From: an uncultured Afifella sp.
GTDB taxonomy: Bacteria > Pseudomonadota > Alphaproteobacteria > Rhizobiales > Afifellaceae
DNA length: 64,000 nt
Direction of reading: 5' to 3'
NCBI GenBank assembly: GCA_947259045.1
Contig: CAMYKZ010000017.1
Coordinates: 1-64,000 of the forward strand
The first letter of the stretch is position 1. Every line of letters begins with the position of its first letter. The notes under the pieces were generated by a model, which worked only from the letters and a program-made list of their open reading frames with translations, made no database searches and had not been told where the DNA came from. Shown one piece after another: positions 43,401 to 53,543 of the stretch. Both the position numbers and the translations under genes were made by a program.

Positions 43401-44435
43401 ATGCCCAAGCTTGATTATCCGGAAGATCGCCTGACCCGTTTTGTGCCCGTCCCCGCTGCTATCAGCCGACCGGGCTTCCATCACGTGATGGCCTGTGTGG
43501 ATTCCTCTGCCTTCGCACGCTCTGTGCTGGCGCACGCCGCGGCTGTTGCAGAGACCATGGGAGCGCGGCTCACGGTCATGCGGGTGCTTGAACCGACATC
43601 CCGGCGCCATACCCCGACCGATCCCGTGGAATGGCATCTGCGCCATCACGAGGCCATGGCGGACGTGGAACGCCTTGTCTCGGGAACCGACCGTAATATC
43701 GGCGCCGAAGCGCTCGTCCTGGAGGGCGCAGCCGCCGAACGCATCTGCGCATGGGCGTATGAACATAAGGTTGATCTGACAGTGCTGGGGGCCTGCGGCG
43801 AAAGCCGTTTGAGCGAATGCGGACTGGGCGGCACGGCGCGTCGCGTTGCGGAGTCCGTGTCCGGCTCTGTCCTTCTTACGCCGACGACCGAGGTCGGAGA
43901 GGGCGCGATCAGGTACAATCGGGTGATGACCCCGCTCGATTCTTCCTCTCGAGCGGAATGCGCCCTGCCGATTGCGGTCAATATCGCTGTGGCCCATGAC
44001 GCTGAACTGCTTCTCGTTCACGCGACGCCGGAAGTCACGCTTACCGAGGTTGGGCCGCTTGAAGCAGAGGATCTGAAAATGCGTGATCAGCTGAGGAATC
44101 GGAACGCGCGCATCGGACAGCGATATCTGAAACAGATACAGGCGCGGCTGTCGCGGAGTGGCGGCGCGATTCGCACCCGGTTACTGTCCGGCGGCGATCC
44201 GCGCCACGAAATCGCGCGTGCGGTAGCGGACGAAAAAACTGATGTCATCGTACTCTCTGCCTCCGGGTTCAGCGGCCATCGGGACCTTTCGGTAGGAAGC
44301 GTCGCCGATTATCTGATGAGCCATGTGACGACACCAATCCTACTCGTGCGTGGCCAGACCGCGCGACCGCAGTTGCGCCAGCAAAACTCGGTGGTCGCGT
44401 CGCCTCAGAGACTTCCGGGCCGGACCCTGTCTTGA
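43401..44435 (+). CDS. Tandem-domain universal stress protein (344 aa)
   Basis: Two UspA folds in one chain. Domain 1 (about 26-160): FHHVMACVDSSAFARSVLAH and DLTVLGACGESRLSECGLGG with VAESVSGSVLLTP. Domain 2 (about 172-318): RVMTPLDSSSRAECALPIAV and DVIVLSASGFSGHRDLSVGS with YLMSHVTTPILLVRG, near the GxxGxxxxS(V) ATP-binding loop. GAGGAGG precedes ATG 43401. The stop TGA overlaps the TTG start of the ndvB-like gene (TTGA), so the two are translationally coupled. It may respond to stress and adjust glucan synthesis (inference). Confidence 0.92.
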   Translation: MPKLDYPEDRLTRFVPVPAAISRPGFHHVMACVDSSAFARSVLAHAAAVAETMGARLTVMRVLEPTSRRHTPTDPVEWHLRHHEAMADVERLVSGTDRNIGAEALVLEGAAAERICAWAYEHKVDLTVLGACGESRLSECGLGGTARRVAESVSGSVLLTPTTEVGEGAIRYNRVMTPLDSSSRAECALPIAVNIAVAHDAELLLVHATPEVTLTEVGPLEAEDLKMRDQLRNRNARIGQRYLKQIQARLSRSGGAIRTRLLSGGDPRHEIARAVADEKTDVIVLSASGFSGHRDLSVGSVADYLMSHVTTPILLVRGQTARPQLRQQNSVVASPQRLPGRTLS

Positions 44436-47400
44436 ACTCGCGTCTACCGGACGCACCAGACACTCTCACCCAGGCTGCTGGTGCGTTAAAAGCCCACCAC
44501 GGCGTCTGTCCCGGCCGGCCCCGGCCGGCAGCGGTATGGGCCGATTTAGCCGCCGTGCCCGGCTGGCTGGACCATGCGCGCAGCCTCTGCGCCGATCCGC
44601 CGCCCGACGCCACCAAGGCGGCGGAGTGGCTTCTGGACAACGAATATTATGTGCGCCGGGCCATATTGCAGATCCGTGAGGACATGCCGCCTGCTTTCTA
44701 TCGCCGCCTGCCTTGCCTCTCCGCGCCCGAATGTAACGGATTGCCGAGGGTTTTCCTCCTGGCGCACGGCATGCTCGATGCTGCTCATATGCAGATCAGT
44801 CTTGATACAGCGGTGCGCTTTGTCGACGCCTATCAGGAGGGGGCGCCGCTCACCATCGCCGAACTGTGGGCGTTCCCGGCCATGCTGCGTCTTGCCTGTC
44901 TGGAGACACTCGTCACGGCCTTCTCCGAGCTTGTGCCGGAATTGGTGATGCCCTTCGCACCGACACCGGGTTCGGCCTATCGGGAGACCCATGACCCGAC
45001 AGAGGCGGTATCGCGCGCGATCTCAACCTTGATGGCGGTGTCAAACATTCCCTGGAAGGACTTCTTCGATCGAGTCAGCCGGGTCGAGGCGATCCTGCGC
45101 GACGATCCCGCGGGTGTGTATCCCGCGATGGACTTCGACACCCGTGATCGGTACCGAAACGCTGTCGAGGAGATAGCTCTGGGCGCCGGCCTGTCGGAAT
45201 GCGACGTGGCGTCCGAGGCAATGAAATTGGCAGCGGTCCACACCGCAGCGCCGCGCCGCGGTCATATCGGCTGCTGGCTGGTCGCCGAGGGGCGTCATGA
45301 GATCGAAGTGGCGCTGGGATTTCGCGCCACGCCCATTGCAGCGTTGCGGCGCTGGACCCTCGCCCATGCCGGCAAGTGTTATGCCGGAGCGCTGATCGGG
45401 TTTGGCGCCGGCGCGCTCGCGCCGCCGGCCATGTTGCTCGCCACGCTTGATGCGGGAGCCGCCGGCTGGGTTGCAGGACTTATTCTCGCGCTTGCGCCGG
45501 CCTCAATCATCAGCGTGACGCTCACTCATTGGATCGTGACTTTAATCGTTCCGCCGCGCGTGCTCCCGAAGCTTGAATTCAAGCGCGGTCTTGCAGAGGG
45601 ATGCACGGCGGCCATTGTTGCTCCGGTGATCCTGCGCAAGCCCGATGAGGTTATCGCCCTGTTGGAAAAAATCGAAACGCACTGGCTGACCAATCCCGAT
45701 CCGTTATTGCGTTTTGCACTGCTCAGTGATCTCGCGGACGCCGACACTGAGCACACCCCTCAGGACGCGCCGATCGAGGCGGAGCTTGTCGCCGGCGTCC
45801 GACGGTTGAACGAGCGATACCCCGATCACGCGCCATTCATGCTCCTCCACCGCAAGCGCCGCTGGAACGAGGCCGAAGGTTGCTGGATGGGATGGGAGCG
45901 CAAGCGCGGCAAACTTGAGCAGTTCAATGAGTTCATCCTCGACGAGGCGGATGACGCATTTGCGGTGCATGAGGGCGATATCGAGGCGCTGCGCGGCGTT
46001 CGCTTCGTCATAACCCTCGATGCAGACACCGTGGCGCCGGCGGGGTCTGTCAACCGCCTTCTGGGCGCGCTTGCCCACCCTCTGAACCGGGCGGAATTCG
46101 ACGCCGAGACGGGACAGGTTCTGTGCGGCTACACCTTCATCCAGCCTCGTGTCGAGATCTCGCCCGATTCTGGTGATCGGTCGATCTTTACACGACTTTA
46201 TACCGGCGATACGGCGATCGACATTTACAGTCGAGCGGTCTCCGACGTTTACCAGGACCTTTTCGGCGAAGGTGTGTTTATCGGCAAGGGTGCCTATGAC
46301 GTTGCCGCGTTCCGCCGCAGCCTGCACGGCCGGGTCCCGGAAAACGCGATTGTCAGTCACGATCTGTTCGAAGGGCTTCACGGGCGCGCGGCATTGGCCA
46401 CGGACGTGGTTTTCTATGAGGGGTTCCCTTCCAGCTATCTCGAATATGCCCGCCGCGCGCATCGTTGGGTGCGTGGCGACTGGCAACTCCTGCCCTGGCT
46501 TGCGGGGCCGGTGCCGGGACGCGACGGAACCCGGTTCGCCAACCCGCTCTCCGCACTTGATCGCTGGAAGATCTTCGATAATCTGCGCCGCAGTCTGATC
46601 CCGGTTGCACTCGTCACTCTGGCGGCAGTCGGCTGGCTTGCGCTGCCCGGCGCGTCCTGGATCTGGTCTGCGCTGACCGTGGCGGCACCGGCGGCATATC
46701 TGTTCACCGATCTTGTGACCAGTTTTGGCCGCGGCCGCCGGCGAGGTGCCGTACGGGAACGGTTGCGACAGCTGGCGGACCATGCCGGCCGGTGGCTGCT
46801 CGCCATCGTGTTCATGGCCCACGAGGCGGTGATCTTCGTCGACGCCATCTTGCGGGCCAACTGGCGCGTTTTCGTCTCGCGGCAGCGGATGCTGGAATGG
46901 ACTTCGGCCGCCCATACCACTGCGCTCGTGGGTGGCGGGCGCGCGCGGGCATGGGTCGAGATGGCAGGAGCGCCTGTGCTGGCAGCGCTGATCACTCTGG
47001 CACTGGCCACGGCAAATCCGGCCGCGCTTCCCGGTGCCGCGCCGCTGCTGCTGCTCTGGTTCGCCTCGCCTGAAATTGCTCTGTTCATCAGTCGCAGACG
47101 CCGGCCGGCGGCTGAAATGCTGGACGGCGAGGATCGGACATTTTTGCGCCATCTTGCCCGGAGCACCTGGCTTTATTTCGAGACCTTCGCGGGGCCGGAC
47201 GACAATTGGCTGCCGCTCGACAACTACCAGAGCGAGCCGCACGAGGAGATCGCACATAGAACCTCTCCGACCAACATCGGCATGTTGTTCCTGTCCTCGC
47301 TGACGGCCTGGGATCTCGGTCATCTGGGTTTGCCCGATCTTTCGGCGCGCACGCGCTACACTCTCGATTCGCTTGATCGACTGGAACGGTACCGCGGCCA

Positions 47401-50400
47401 TATACTGAACTGGTTCGACACCCGCACATTACAGCCGCTCCAGCCGCGCTATGTCTCAACCGTCGACAGCGGCAACCTCGCAGTCAGCCTCTTGACCTTG
47501 CGGGAGGGCTGCCTGGAGGCGACGCGCGGGCCGGCGTTTCCGCCGGCGCTATGGATGGGGCTGGAAGATGTGATCGGATTGCTGCGCGAGGCCGTCGCCC
47601 CGCTTGCACCACCGCACTCCGATATGATCGTCGGTCAACTCGATATGATGCTCGACCGCATTCGCTCGTTCCAGTCGACGCCATCGTCTTGGCGGTCAGG
47701 GCTGCAGGACCTTTACATGTCTGATTGGCCGGAGCTGGAGGCCCTTTTCGCGCACGCGCTGGACGCATCTGCGGAGACGGATACGCGTGAAATCCACACC
47801 TGGTTGGAGCGGGTGGGCCACCACATCGCGTATATGCGGCGCGATCTCGACGCTCTCTCGCCCTGGTGCCTGCTGACCGAGACACCGCCGCCGTCACTTG
47901 CCGGGCTTGCGCGGCGCATCGACGATCTTCTGGGATTGCGGACACCGCTGGAAGGTGTGGAGGAACGCGCGGCGATGGCGCACACAGCGCTGGCGGAAAC
48001 GGATGGTGAAGATGCAGTGGCACGACGGTGGCTGGCTGATCTGGGCGGCGCTGTCGAGCGTGGAACCGATGCCCAGGCAGCGCTCCGGAAGGGACTTCTG
48101 GAGAGCGCGGAGCGCGCCGGTCGCGAAGCCTTCGGGATGGATTTCGGCCTGCTCTACGATAGCGAGACCCGGACTTTCTACATCGGCTATAACGTCAGTT
48201 CGGACCGCATGGACTTGCACCATTATGATCTGCTGGCTACCGAGGCGCGGCTGGCCAGCTATTTCGCCATTGCCAAGCGCGACGTCCCCACCGAGCACTG
48301 GTTCCATCTGGGCCGGCCGATCACGCGGACCGGGGGTGGTCTGACGGCTTTGTCCTGGAACGGCTCAATGTTCGAATATCTGATGCCTTCGCTTCTCCTG
48401 CGTAGCGATAGCGGGCGACTGTTGGGCCAAAGCGAGCGCGCCGCAGTTGCCGTGCAGCAGCGGTATGGAGAGAAACTGGGACTTCCCTGGGGCGTGTCGG
48501 AATCTGCTTATGCCACCCGCGACGCCGAGCACCGTTACCAGTATCAGGCCTTCGGCGTTCCCGGCCTTGGTCTCAAGCGCGGTCTCTCCGAGCACTATGT
48601 GGTTGCCCCGTATGCCAGCGCACTGGCGCTCGCTGTCTCGCCCTGCGAAGCGGTGCAGAACTTGCGCCGGTTGGAAAAGTTGGGGCTCCGCGGCCGCTAC
48701 GGTTTTTTCGAATCCGTGGATTTTACTCCAGATCGCCGGCCCGCTCAGGAAGAATTCACCCCGGTGCACGCGTTTATGGCACACCATCAGGGCATGATCA
48801 TCGCTGCCATCGGCAACGCGCTTAACGACAATGTTCTCGTCAGGCGGTTCAGCCGTGACCCTCGTATCCGTTCGATGGAGCTTCTGCTTCAGGAACGCGT
48901 TCCCTGGGAATTTCCCGAAGAGACAACGATCGACGTGGAGAGTGCCGCGCCCGATCTCGCCCGAAAAGCTGCCCCGCCGCTGCACGGTTGGGATTCTCCG
49001 GCTGCGCCTTCGCCGCAAATCCATGTCATCGGCAACGGGCGCATGGCGTCGTGGATCACTGGCGCGGGCGGCAGTGCGCTGTGGTGGCATGACCAGTCGC
49101 TCACGCGTTGGACCGGCGACTCGGTATGTGATGACGGAAATATGCGGATCTATCTGCACGATGCAAAAACCCGTTCGGTCTGGTCTGTCGGCCATCGGCC
49201 GTCGGGATCCCCGGATCAGGATGCGCAGGTCGCCTTCCACGCCCATAAGGCGGAGTTTCACCAACAGGATTACGGCATCTCCGCCAGCACGGAAATCGTC
49301 ATCGCGCCGGGCGACGATGTTGAGATCCGCCGCATTACCCTTGTCAACGAGAGCGACATGCCGCGCGAGATCGACCTGACCAGCTACGCGGAAGTGGTGC
49401 TCGCGCCGGCTGCCATGCACGAGCGGCACCCGGCGTTCAGCAAGCTCTTTGTGCACGGCGAGCGGCTGACCTCGCACCACGGGCTCCTGTTCATCCGGCG
49501 GCCCCGGCGGCCCGGGGACCGGCCGCCCGTATTGCTCCACCATGTCCTGTTCGAAGACCCGGACATTGCGCCGGACGGCTTCGAGACCGACCGCGGTGCT
49601 TTTCTCGGCCGTCATGGCGAATTCGCTCTGCCCCCTGGCGCAACCGGCCCGCTTTCCGGCACAACGGGATGGACCCTCGATCCGGTCATGGCGCTGCGCA
49701 CCAAGGTTCGGTTGGCGCCACAGGCGCGGGCACAGGTCGCTTTCATTACCATTGCCGCCGGCTCGCGGGAATCCGCTATCGAGATCGCCGAGCGTTACGC
49801 TGCGCTGGCTGCCCTTGATTGGGCGTTTGAAGATGCTGCGCGCTCCGCCGCACTTGAGGCACACCGGCTCGGGCTCACGCCCGTGTCACTGGCCGATGCC
49901 CAGGCGCTCTGCCACGATCTGCTGTATCCGCGGCCCTTGGCCGGCGATCCCCGCACCAGGCTTTTGGACCAGTCGTCCCTGTGGGGCCTGGGTCTTTCCG
50001 GCGACCTGCCGATAGTCTTGGTTCGTATTATCGATGCCGATCATGCCAGACTGCTTCCAGCTGCAATCCGGGCACATCAGTGGTGGCGCCGGCATGGCCT
50101 GCACGCGGACCTGGTTATCATGCGCTCGGGGACATCCGGCTACGAGGAACCGATCCGCGATTATCTGTTTTCGGCGTTGCGCGAGGCAGGCGTTGCCGAA
50201 GGGTTGGGCGGCAAGGGCGGCATCCACATGCACGCGGCCGACCGGATCGGCGAGCCGGAGCGGCGGATGCTGGAATCCACCGCCCGGGTGGTCCTCGACG
50301 GTGCGGCCGAGACGCTGGCCGGCGGGCGAACGGTGCAAGACCTCGGACGCTCGGCGCCGCCGCTTTTCGAACCGGTTGGCGCTCCGGCACACATTCCGGT

Positions 50401-52903
50401 GCCTGCAGCCGCGATCGTGCGCCCAGCCGATCTGTTATTCGACAACACTTATGGCGGATTTTCACCGGACGGAAAGGACTACGTGATCCATCTGGAGCCA
50501 GGAATCCGCACCCCCGCGCCCTGGTGCAACGTGCTCGCCAACGAGACGTTCGGCACCATCGTCTCCGAGGCCGGCCTGGGCTTCACATGGGCCATCAACA
50601 GCGGCGAGCGGCGCCTCACGCCCTGGTCCAACGATCCGGTCGTCGATCCCCAGGCGGAGGCCCTCTATCTTCGCGACGAGGAGACGGCCGAGGTCTGGAC
50701 ACCGACGCCTGAGCCATCCGGGGGTGGCGAAACCTGCCAGATCCATCACCGCGCCGGCATGACCACCTGGCTGCGTAACGGTAACGGCCTTGAGCAGCGT
50801 CTCACCGTTTTCGTGCCGCCAGATGCGCCGGTCAAGCTCGCGATCCTTCGCATTTCCAATCCCGGCGGGCGCGGCCGCCGCCTCACGGCGACCTACTACG
50901 CCGAGTGGCTGCTTGGCGCACTCGCCAGCACTGCGCGGCCCCATGTCATCTGCGGCTATCATGTCGCAAGCCACGCGCTGATCGCCCGCAACAGTTGGAA
51001 TTCGGAATTTGGCGAGCGTGTGGCGTTTCTTGCCTCGAGCCGTCCGCCTCACAGCCTGACTTGCGAACGGTCGGAGTTTCTCGGCCGCGAAGGCGGACGC
51101 GGCCGGCCCGCGGGACTTGCGCGTTGGAGCCTCGGCGAAAAGGTCGACGGCGTCGCGGACCCCTGCGCCGCCTTCCAGGTTCATCTCGACATCGGGCCCG
51201 GTGAGACCGAGGAGGTCGTCTTTGTGCTGGGTGATGGCAACGATCTTGCCGAGACGGAGATGCTGATTGCCGAATGGACGGACCTGGAGCGAGTTCACAA
51301 GGCATTGGCAGAAACCGAAGAGATCTGGGACCGCCGTCTCGGCGCCGTCCAGGTTACCACGCCGGACGATGCCTTCGACCTGATGATCAACCGCTGGCTC
51401 CTGCATCAGACGCTCGGCTGCCGGGTCTTGGCCCGGGCGGGCTTCCAGCAGGCCGGCGGCGCCTTCGGATTCCGCGACCAGCTTCAGGACATGATGGCGC
51501 TGATGTTCACCGAGCCGGATCGGGTCCGCGCACATATCCTCGAATGCGCCGGGCGGCAGTTCGAGGAAGGCGATGTTCTGCACTGGTGGCATCCGCCCGC
51601 CGGTCGCGGCGTGCGTACACGCTATTCCGACGACCTGATGTGGTTGCCCTACGTGACCAGCCGCTATGTGGCGGCCACTGGCGACACTTCGATCCTTGAG
51701 GAAGAGGTGCACTTCCTCTCCGCGCCGCCGCTCAATGATGACGAGGAGGACCGATATGCCCTGTTTGAGGCCGGGCCGGAACGCGCGCCAATTTTCGACC
51801 ATTGCCTGCGGGCACTGGAGCAAGGCGTCACTTCCGGAGCCCACGGTCTGCCTTTGATGGGCGGAGGCGACTGGAACGACGGCATGGACAGGGTCGGCCG
51901 ATACGGGCGGGGCGAAAGCATCTGGTTGGCCTGGTTCGCGGCCGTCTGTGCCGACGGCTTCGCCGATCTCGCAGCGCTGGTCAACCGCGACGATCTGGAC
52001 AGGATCTGGCGAAGCCAGGCCGAAGAGTTGCGCAGTGCCGCTGACCGGGCAGGCTGGGACGGCGAATGGTATGTACGCGCCTTCGATGACGAGGGACTGC
52101 CCTGGGGTTCGAAAGACTGCGACGAATGCAAAATCGACAGCATCGCCCAGTCCTGGTCCGCATTGGCGGGTGGCCCTTCCGCCGCGCGGACTGCCGAGGC
52201 TATCGGCTCGGCGACTTCCCACCTGGTCGACCGCGAGGCCCGGCTGGTGCGCCTGCTCTGGCCGCCATTCGACCGCACGCCGCGCGATCCGGGTTATATC
52301 CGCGCTTACCCACCTGGTGTACGTGAGAATGGCGGCCAGTACACGCACGGTGCTGCATGGCTCGGATTGGCTCATGTGCGGCTGGGCGACGGCAACGCGG
52401 CGCACACCATCTTCGACCTGATCAACCCGATCCGCCGCACTGCCAGCCAAACCGAAGCGGAGCGATACCGGGCCGAACCGTATGTCGTGCCCGCCGACGT
52501 CAGAGGTGCTGGACCAAGCGTCGGTCAGGCGGGGTGGACGTGGTACACCGGCGCCGCCGGCTGGACTTGGCGGCTGGGCGTTGAAGGCATTTTGGGGCTG
52601 TCGCTCGACAATGGCGCGGTCAGGATATCGCCCTGCATGCCGCGCGAATGGGGCGGAGCGGAGGCGCGGGTCTCCGGACCGGACGGAGTGCTCGCCATTC
52701 AGATTGAGGATCCCGACCATTTGGGGACGGGAAGAATTGAACTCACGGTAGATGGCCGGCCCGCCAGAGGTGACCATGTTACGTTTCCCTCCGGTGGTGC
52801 GGTGCGGCGCGTCAACGCACGGCTGCGGCCTGCCTTGAAGATCGACAATACAGGGTCGGCCGAGCCGTTACCCTCACAGCGAGGCCCCGTGGACGGGTCT
52901 TGA
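44432..52903 (+). CDS. ndvB: Cyclic beta-1,2-glucan synthase, NdvB/ChvB type (2823 aa)
   Basis: Giant inner-membrane enzyme that starts, elongates and cyclises beta-1,2-glucan, which acts in osmoadaptation and host interaction. Order: N-terminal domain; two membrane helices (about 325-370); glycosyltransferase-84 domain with ITLDADT (near 530), VSHDLFEG and RAHRWVRGDWQ (near 675); further helices about 720-885; a glucoamylase-like part (DNWLPLDNYQSEPHEEIAHR); two beta-sandwich/GH94 halves; and the C-terminal GH94 phosphorylase-like catalytic region with GGGDWNDGMDRVGRYG near 2480, which sets ring size. Length matches NdvB of rhizobia (about 2830). Starts with TTG coupled to the USP gene. The exporter NdvA is not in the window. 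Confidence 0.96.
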   Translation: MNSRLPDAPDTLTQAAGALKAHHGVCPGRPRPAAVWADLAAVPGWLDHARSLCADPPPDATKAAEWLLDNEYYVRRAILQIREDMPPAFYRRLPCLSAPECNGLPRVFLLAHGMLDAAHMQISLDTAVRFVDAYQEGAPLTIAELWAFPAMLRLACLETLVTAFSELVPELVMPFAPTPGSAYRETHDPTEAVSRAISTLMAVSNIPWKDFFDRVSRVEAILRDDPAGVYPAMDFDTRDRYRNAVEEIALGAGLSECDVASEAMKLAAVHTAAPRRGHIGCWLVAEGRHEIEVALGFRATPIAALRRWTLAHAGKCYAGALIGFGAGALAPPAMLLATLDAGAAGWVAGLILALAPASIISVTLTHWIVTLIVPPRVLPKLEFKRGLAEGCTAAIVAPVILRKPDEVIALLEKIETHWLTNPDPLLRFALLSDLADADTEHTPQDAPIEAELVAGVRRLNERYPDHAPFMLLHRKRRWNEAEGCWMGWERKRGKLEQFNEFILDEADDAFAVHEGDIEALRGVRFVITLDADTVAPAGSVNRLLGALAHPLNRAEFDAETGQVLCGYTFIQPRVEISPDSGDRSIFTRLYTGDTAIDIYSRAVSDVYQDLFGEGVFIGKGAYDVAAFRRSLHGRVPENAIVSHDLFEGLHGRAALATDVVFYEGFPSSYLEYARRAHRWVRGDWQLLPWLAGPVPGRDGTRFANPLSALDRWKIFDNLRRSLIPVALVTLAAVGWLALPGASWIWSALTVAAPAAYLFTDLVTSFGRGRRRGAVRERLRQLADHAGRWLLAIVFMAHEAVIFVDAILRANWRVFVSRQRMLEWTSAAHTTALVGGGRARAWVEMAGAPVLAALITLALATANPAALPGAAPLLLLWFASPEIALFISRRRRPAAEMLDGEDRTFLRHLARSTWLYFETFAGPDDNWLPLDNYQSEPHEEIAHRTSPTNIGMLFLSSLTAWDLGHLGLPDLSARTRYTLDSLDRLERYRGHILNWFDTRTLQPLQPRYVSTVDSGNLAVSLLTLREGCLEATRGPAFPPALWMGLEDVIGLLREAVAPLAPPHSDMIVGQLDMMLDRIRSFQSTPSSWRSGLQDLYMSDWPELEALFAHALDASAETDTREIHTWLERVGHHIAYMRRDLDALSPWCLLTETPPPSLAGLARRIDDLLGLRTPLEGVEERAAMAHTALAETDGEDAVARRWLADLGGAVERGTDAQAALRKGLLESAERAGREAFGMDFGLLYDSETRTFYIGYNVSSDRMDLHHYDLLATEARLASYFAIAKRDVPTEHWFHLGRPITRTGGGLTALSWNGSMFEYLMPSLLLRSDSGRLLGQSERAAVAVQQRYGEKLGLPWGVSESAYATRDAEHRYQYQAFGVPGLGLKRGLSEHYVVAPYASALALAVSPCEAVQNLRRLEKLGLRGRYGFFESVDFTPDRRPAQEEFTPVHAFMAHHQGMIIAAIGNALNDNVLVRRFSRDPRIRSMELLLQERVPWEFPEETTIDVESAAPDLARKAAPPLHGWDSPAAPSPQIHVIGNGRMASWITGAGGSALWWHDQSLTRWTGDSVCDDGNMRIYLHDAKTRSVWSVGHRPSGSPDQDAQVAFHAHKAEFHQQDYGISASTEIVIAPGDDVEIRRITLVNESDMPREIDLTSYAEVVLAPAAMHERHPAFSKLFVHGERLTSHHGLLFIRRPRRPGDRPPVLLHHVLFEDPDIAPDGFETDRGAFLGRHGEFALPPGATGPLSGTTGWTLDPVMALRTKVRLAPQARAQVAFITIAAGSRESAIEIAERYAALAALDWAFEDAARSAALEAHRLGLTPVSLADAQALCHDLLYPRPLAGDPRTRLLDQSSLWGLGLSGDLPIVLVRIIDADHARLLPAAIRAHQWWRRHGLHADLVIMRSGTSGYEEPIRDYLFSALREAGVAEGLGGKGGIHMHAADRIGEPERRMLESTARVVLDGAAETLAGGRTVQDLGRSAPPLFEPVGAPAHIPVPAAAIVRPADLLFDNTYGGFSPDGKDYVIHLEPGIRTPAPWCNVLANETFGTIVSEAGLGFTWAINSGERRLTPWSNDPVVDPQAEALYLRDEETAEVWTPTPEPSGGGETCQIHHRAGMTTWLRNGNGLEQRLTVFVPPDAPVKLAILRISNPGGRGRRLTATYYAEWLLGALASTARPHVICGYHVASHALIARNSWNSEFGERVAFLASSRPPHSLTCERSEFLGREGGRGRPAGLARWSLGEKVDGVADPCAAFQVHLDIGPGETEEVVFVLGDGNDLAETEMLIAEWTDLERVHKALAETEEIWDRRLGAVQVTTPDDAFDLMINRWLLHQTLGCRVLARAGFQQAGGAFGFRDQLQDMMALMFTEPDRVRAHILECAGRQFEEGDVLHWWHPPAGRGVRTRYSDDLMWLPYVTSRYVAATGDTSILEEEVHFLSAPPLNDDEEDRYALFEAGPERAPIFDHCLRALEQGVTSGAHGLPLMGGGDWNDGMDRVGRYGRGESIWLAWFAAVCADGFADLAALVNRDDLDRIWRSQAEELRSAADRAGWDGEWYVRAFDDEGLPWGSKDCDECKIDSIAQSWSALAGGPSAARTAEAIGSATSHLVDREARLVRLLWPPFDRTPRDPGYIRAYPPGVRENGGQYTHGAAWLGLAHVRLGDGNAAHTIFDLINPIRRTASQTEAERYRAEPYVVPADVRGAGPSVGQAGWTWYTGAAGWTWRLGVEGILGLSLDNGAVRISPCMPREWGGAEARVSGPDGVLAIQIEDPDHLGTGRIELTVDGRPARGDHVTFPSGGAVRRVNARLRPALKIDNTGSAEPLPSQRGPVDGS

Positions 52904-53054
52904 CGTCTCGCCCGATCGCCAGATCCGACCCGAACACCAGAATACGCTTCACGATCGCTACAACGGTTTTGATCAGGCTCAATGCGCATCGCCGCACCGA
53001 AGATTGAAATGTCACGTCATCTATTCCGGTAATGGCCGCGGGAGCCGTCACACA

Positions 53055-53533
53055 ATGGCACACAAACAAATTCTCTTTCGATCAGAAGCGCGCGAAAAGA
53101 TCCTCCGGGGCGCTGCTGCGCTGGCCGATGCTATTCGCGTAACGCTTGGCCCGAAGTCAAAATCGTCCTCATCCAGAAGAAGTGGGGAGCGCCGATCGTC
53201 TGCAACGATGGCGTGACCATCGCCACGGGCGTCGATCTCAAGGATCCGGAAGAGAGTCCGGGCGCCCAGATGTTGCGGCAGGCCGCTGAGAAGACCGGAG
53301 AGGCAGTGGGCGACGGTACCAGCACGTCTACAATTCCTGCACACGCGATATTCGCCGACGGAACACGAAATGTCGTCGCCGGCGCGAGCGGCATTGACAT
53401 CAAGGCCGGGCTTGATCGCGGGCTGCGTGATGCCGCCGAGCCTCTTCCGCTTTTTTCAGAAAGCGAATTCGTCATTGAGTTCATGGTACGACGCCGCTGC
53501 GCCGCTCCGGCAGCGGTCAAGTTCCCTTTGTAG
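53055..53533 (+). pseudogene. GroEL-like chaperonin fragment, frameshifted and truncated
   Basis: Frame 1 reads MAHKQILFRSEAREKILRGA and LADAIRVTLGPKS, then shifts. The next frame continues KIVLIQKKWGAPIVCNDGVT, DLKDPEESPGAQMLRQAAEK, TGEAVGDGTSTSTIPAHAIF and GASGIDIKAGLDRGLRDAAE, and then diverges to a stop at 53531-53533. One base is missing near 53157 (CCGAAGTCAAAATCG). Only about 140 of 540 residues remain, so the intermediate and most of the apical domain are gone. The version resembles the divergent GroEL found beside stress genes, not the main chaperonin. The cell needs another groEL elsewhere. Confidence 0.9.
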
Positions 53534-53543
53534 GCAATCGTGT

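Noticed and set aside
45704-47401. 565-codon open frame on the minus strand
   Set aside because: Antisense to the glycosyltransferase part of the ndvB-type gene; composition is Arg/Gln-rich and without motifs.
48365-49864. 499-codon open frame on the minus strand
   Set aside because: Antisense to the ndvB-type gene, no motif or ribosome binding site.
50462-52777. 771-codon open frame on the minus strand
   Set aside because: Lies fully opposite the ndvB-type gene, whose GH94 motifs are clear. High GC keeps antisense frames open; the translation has no domain.
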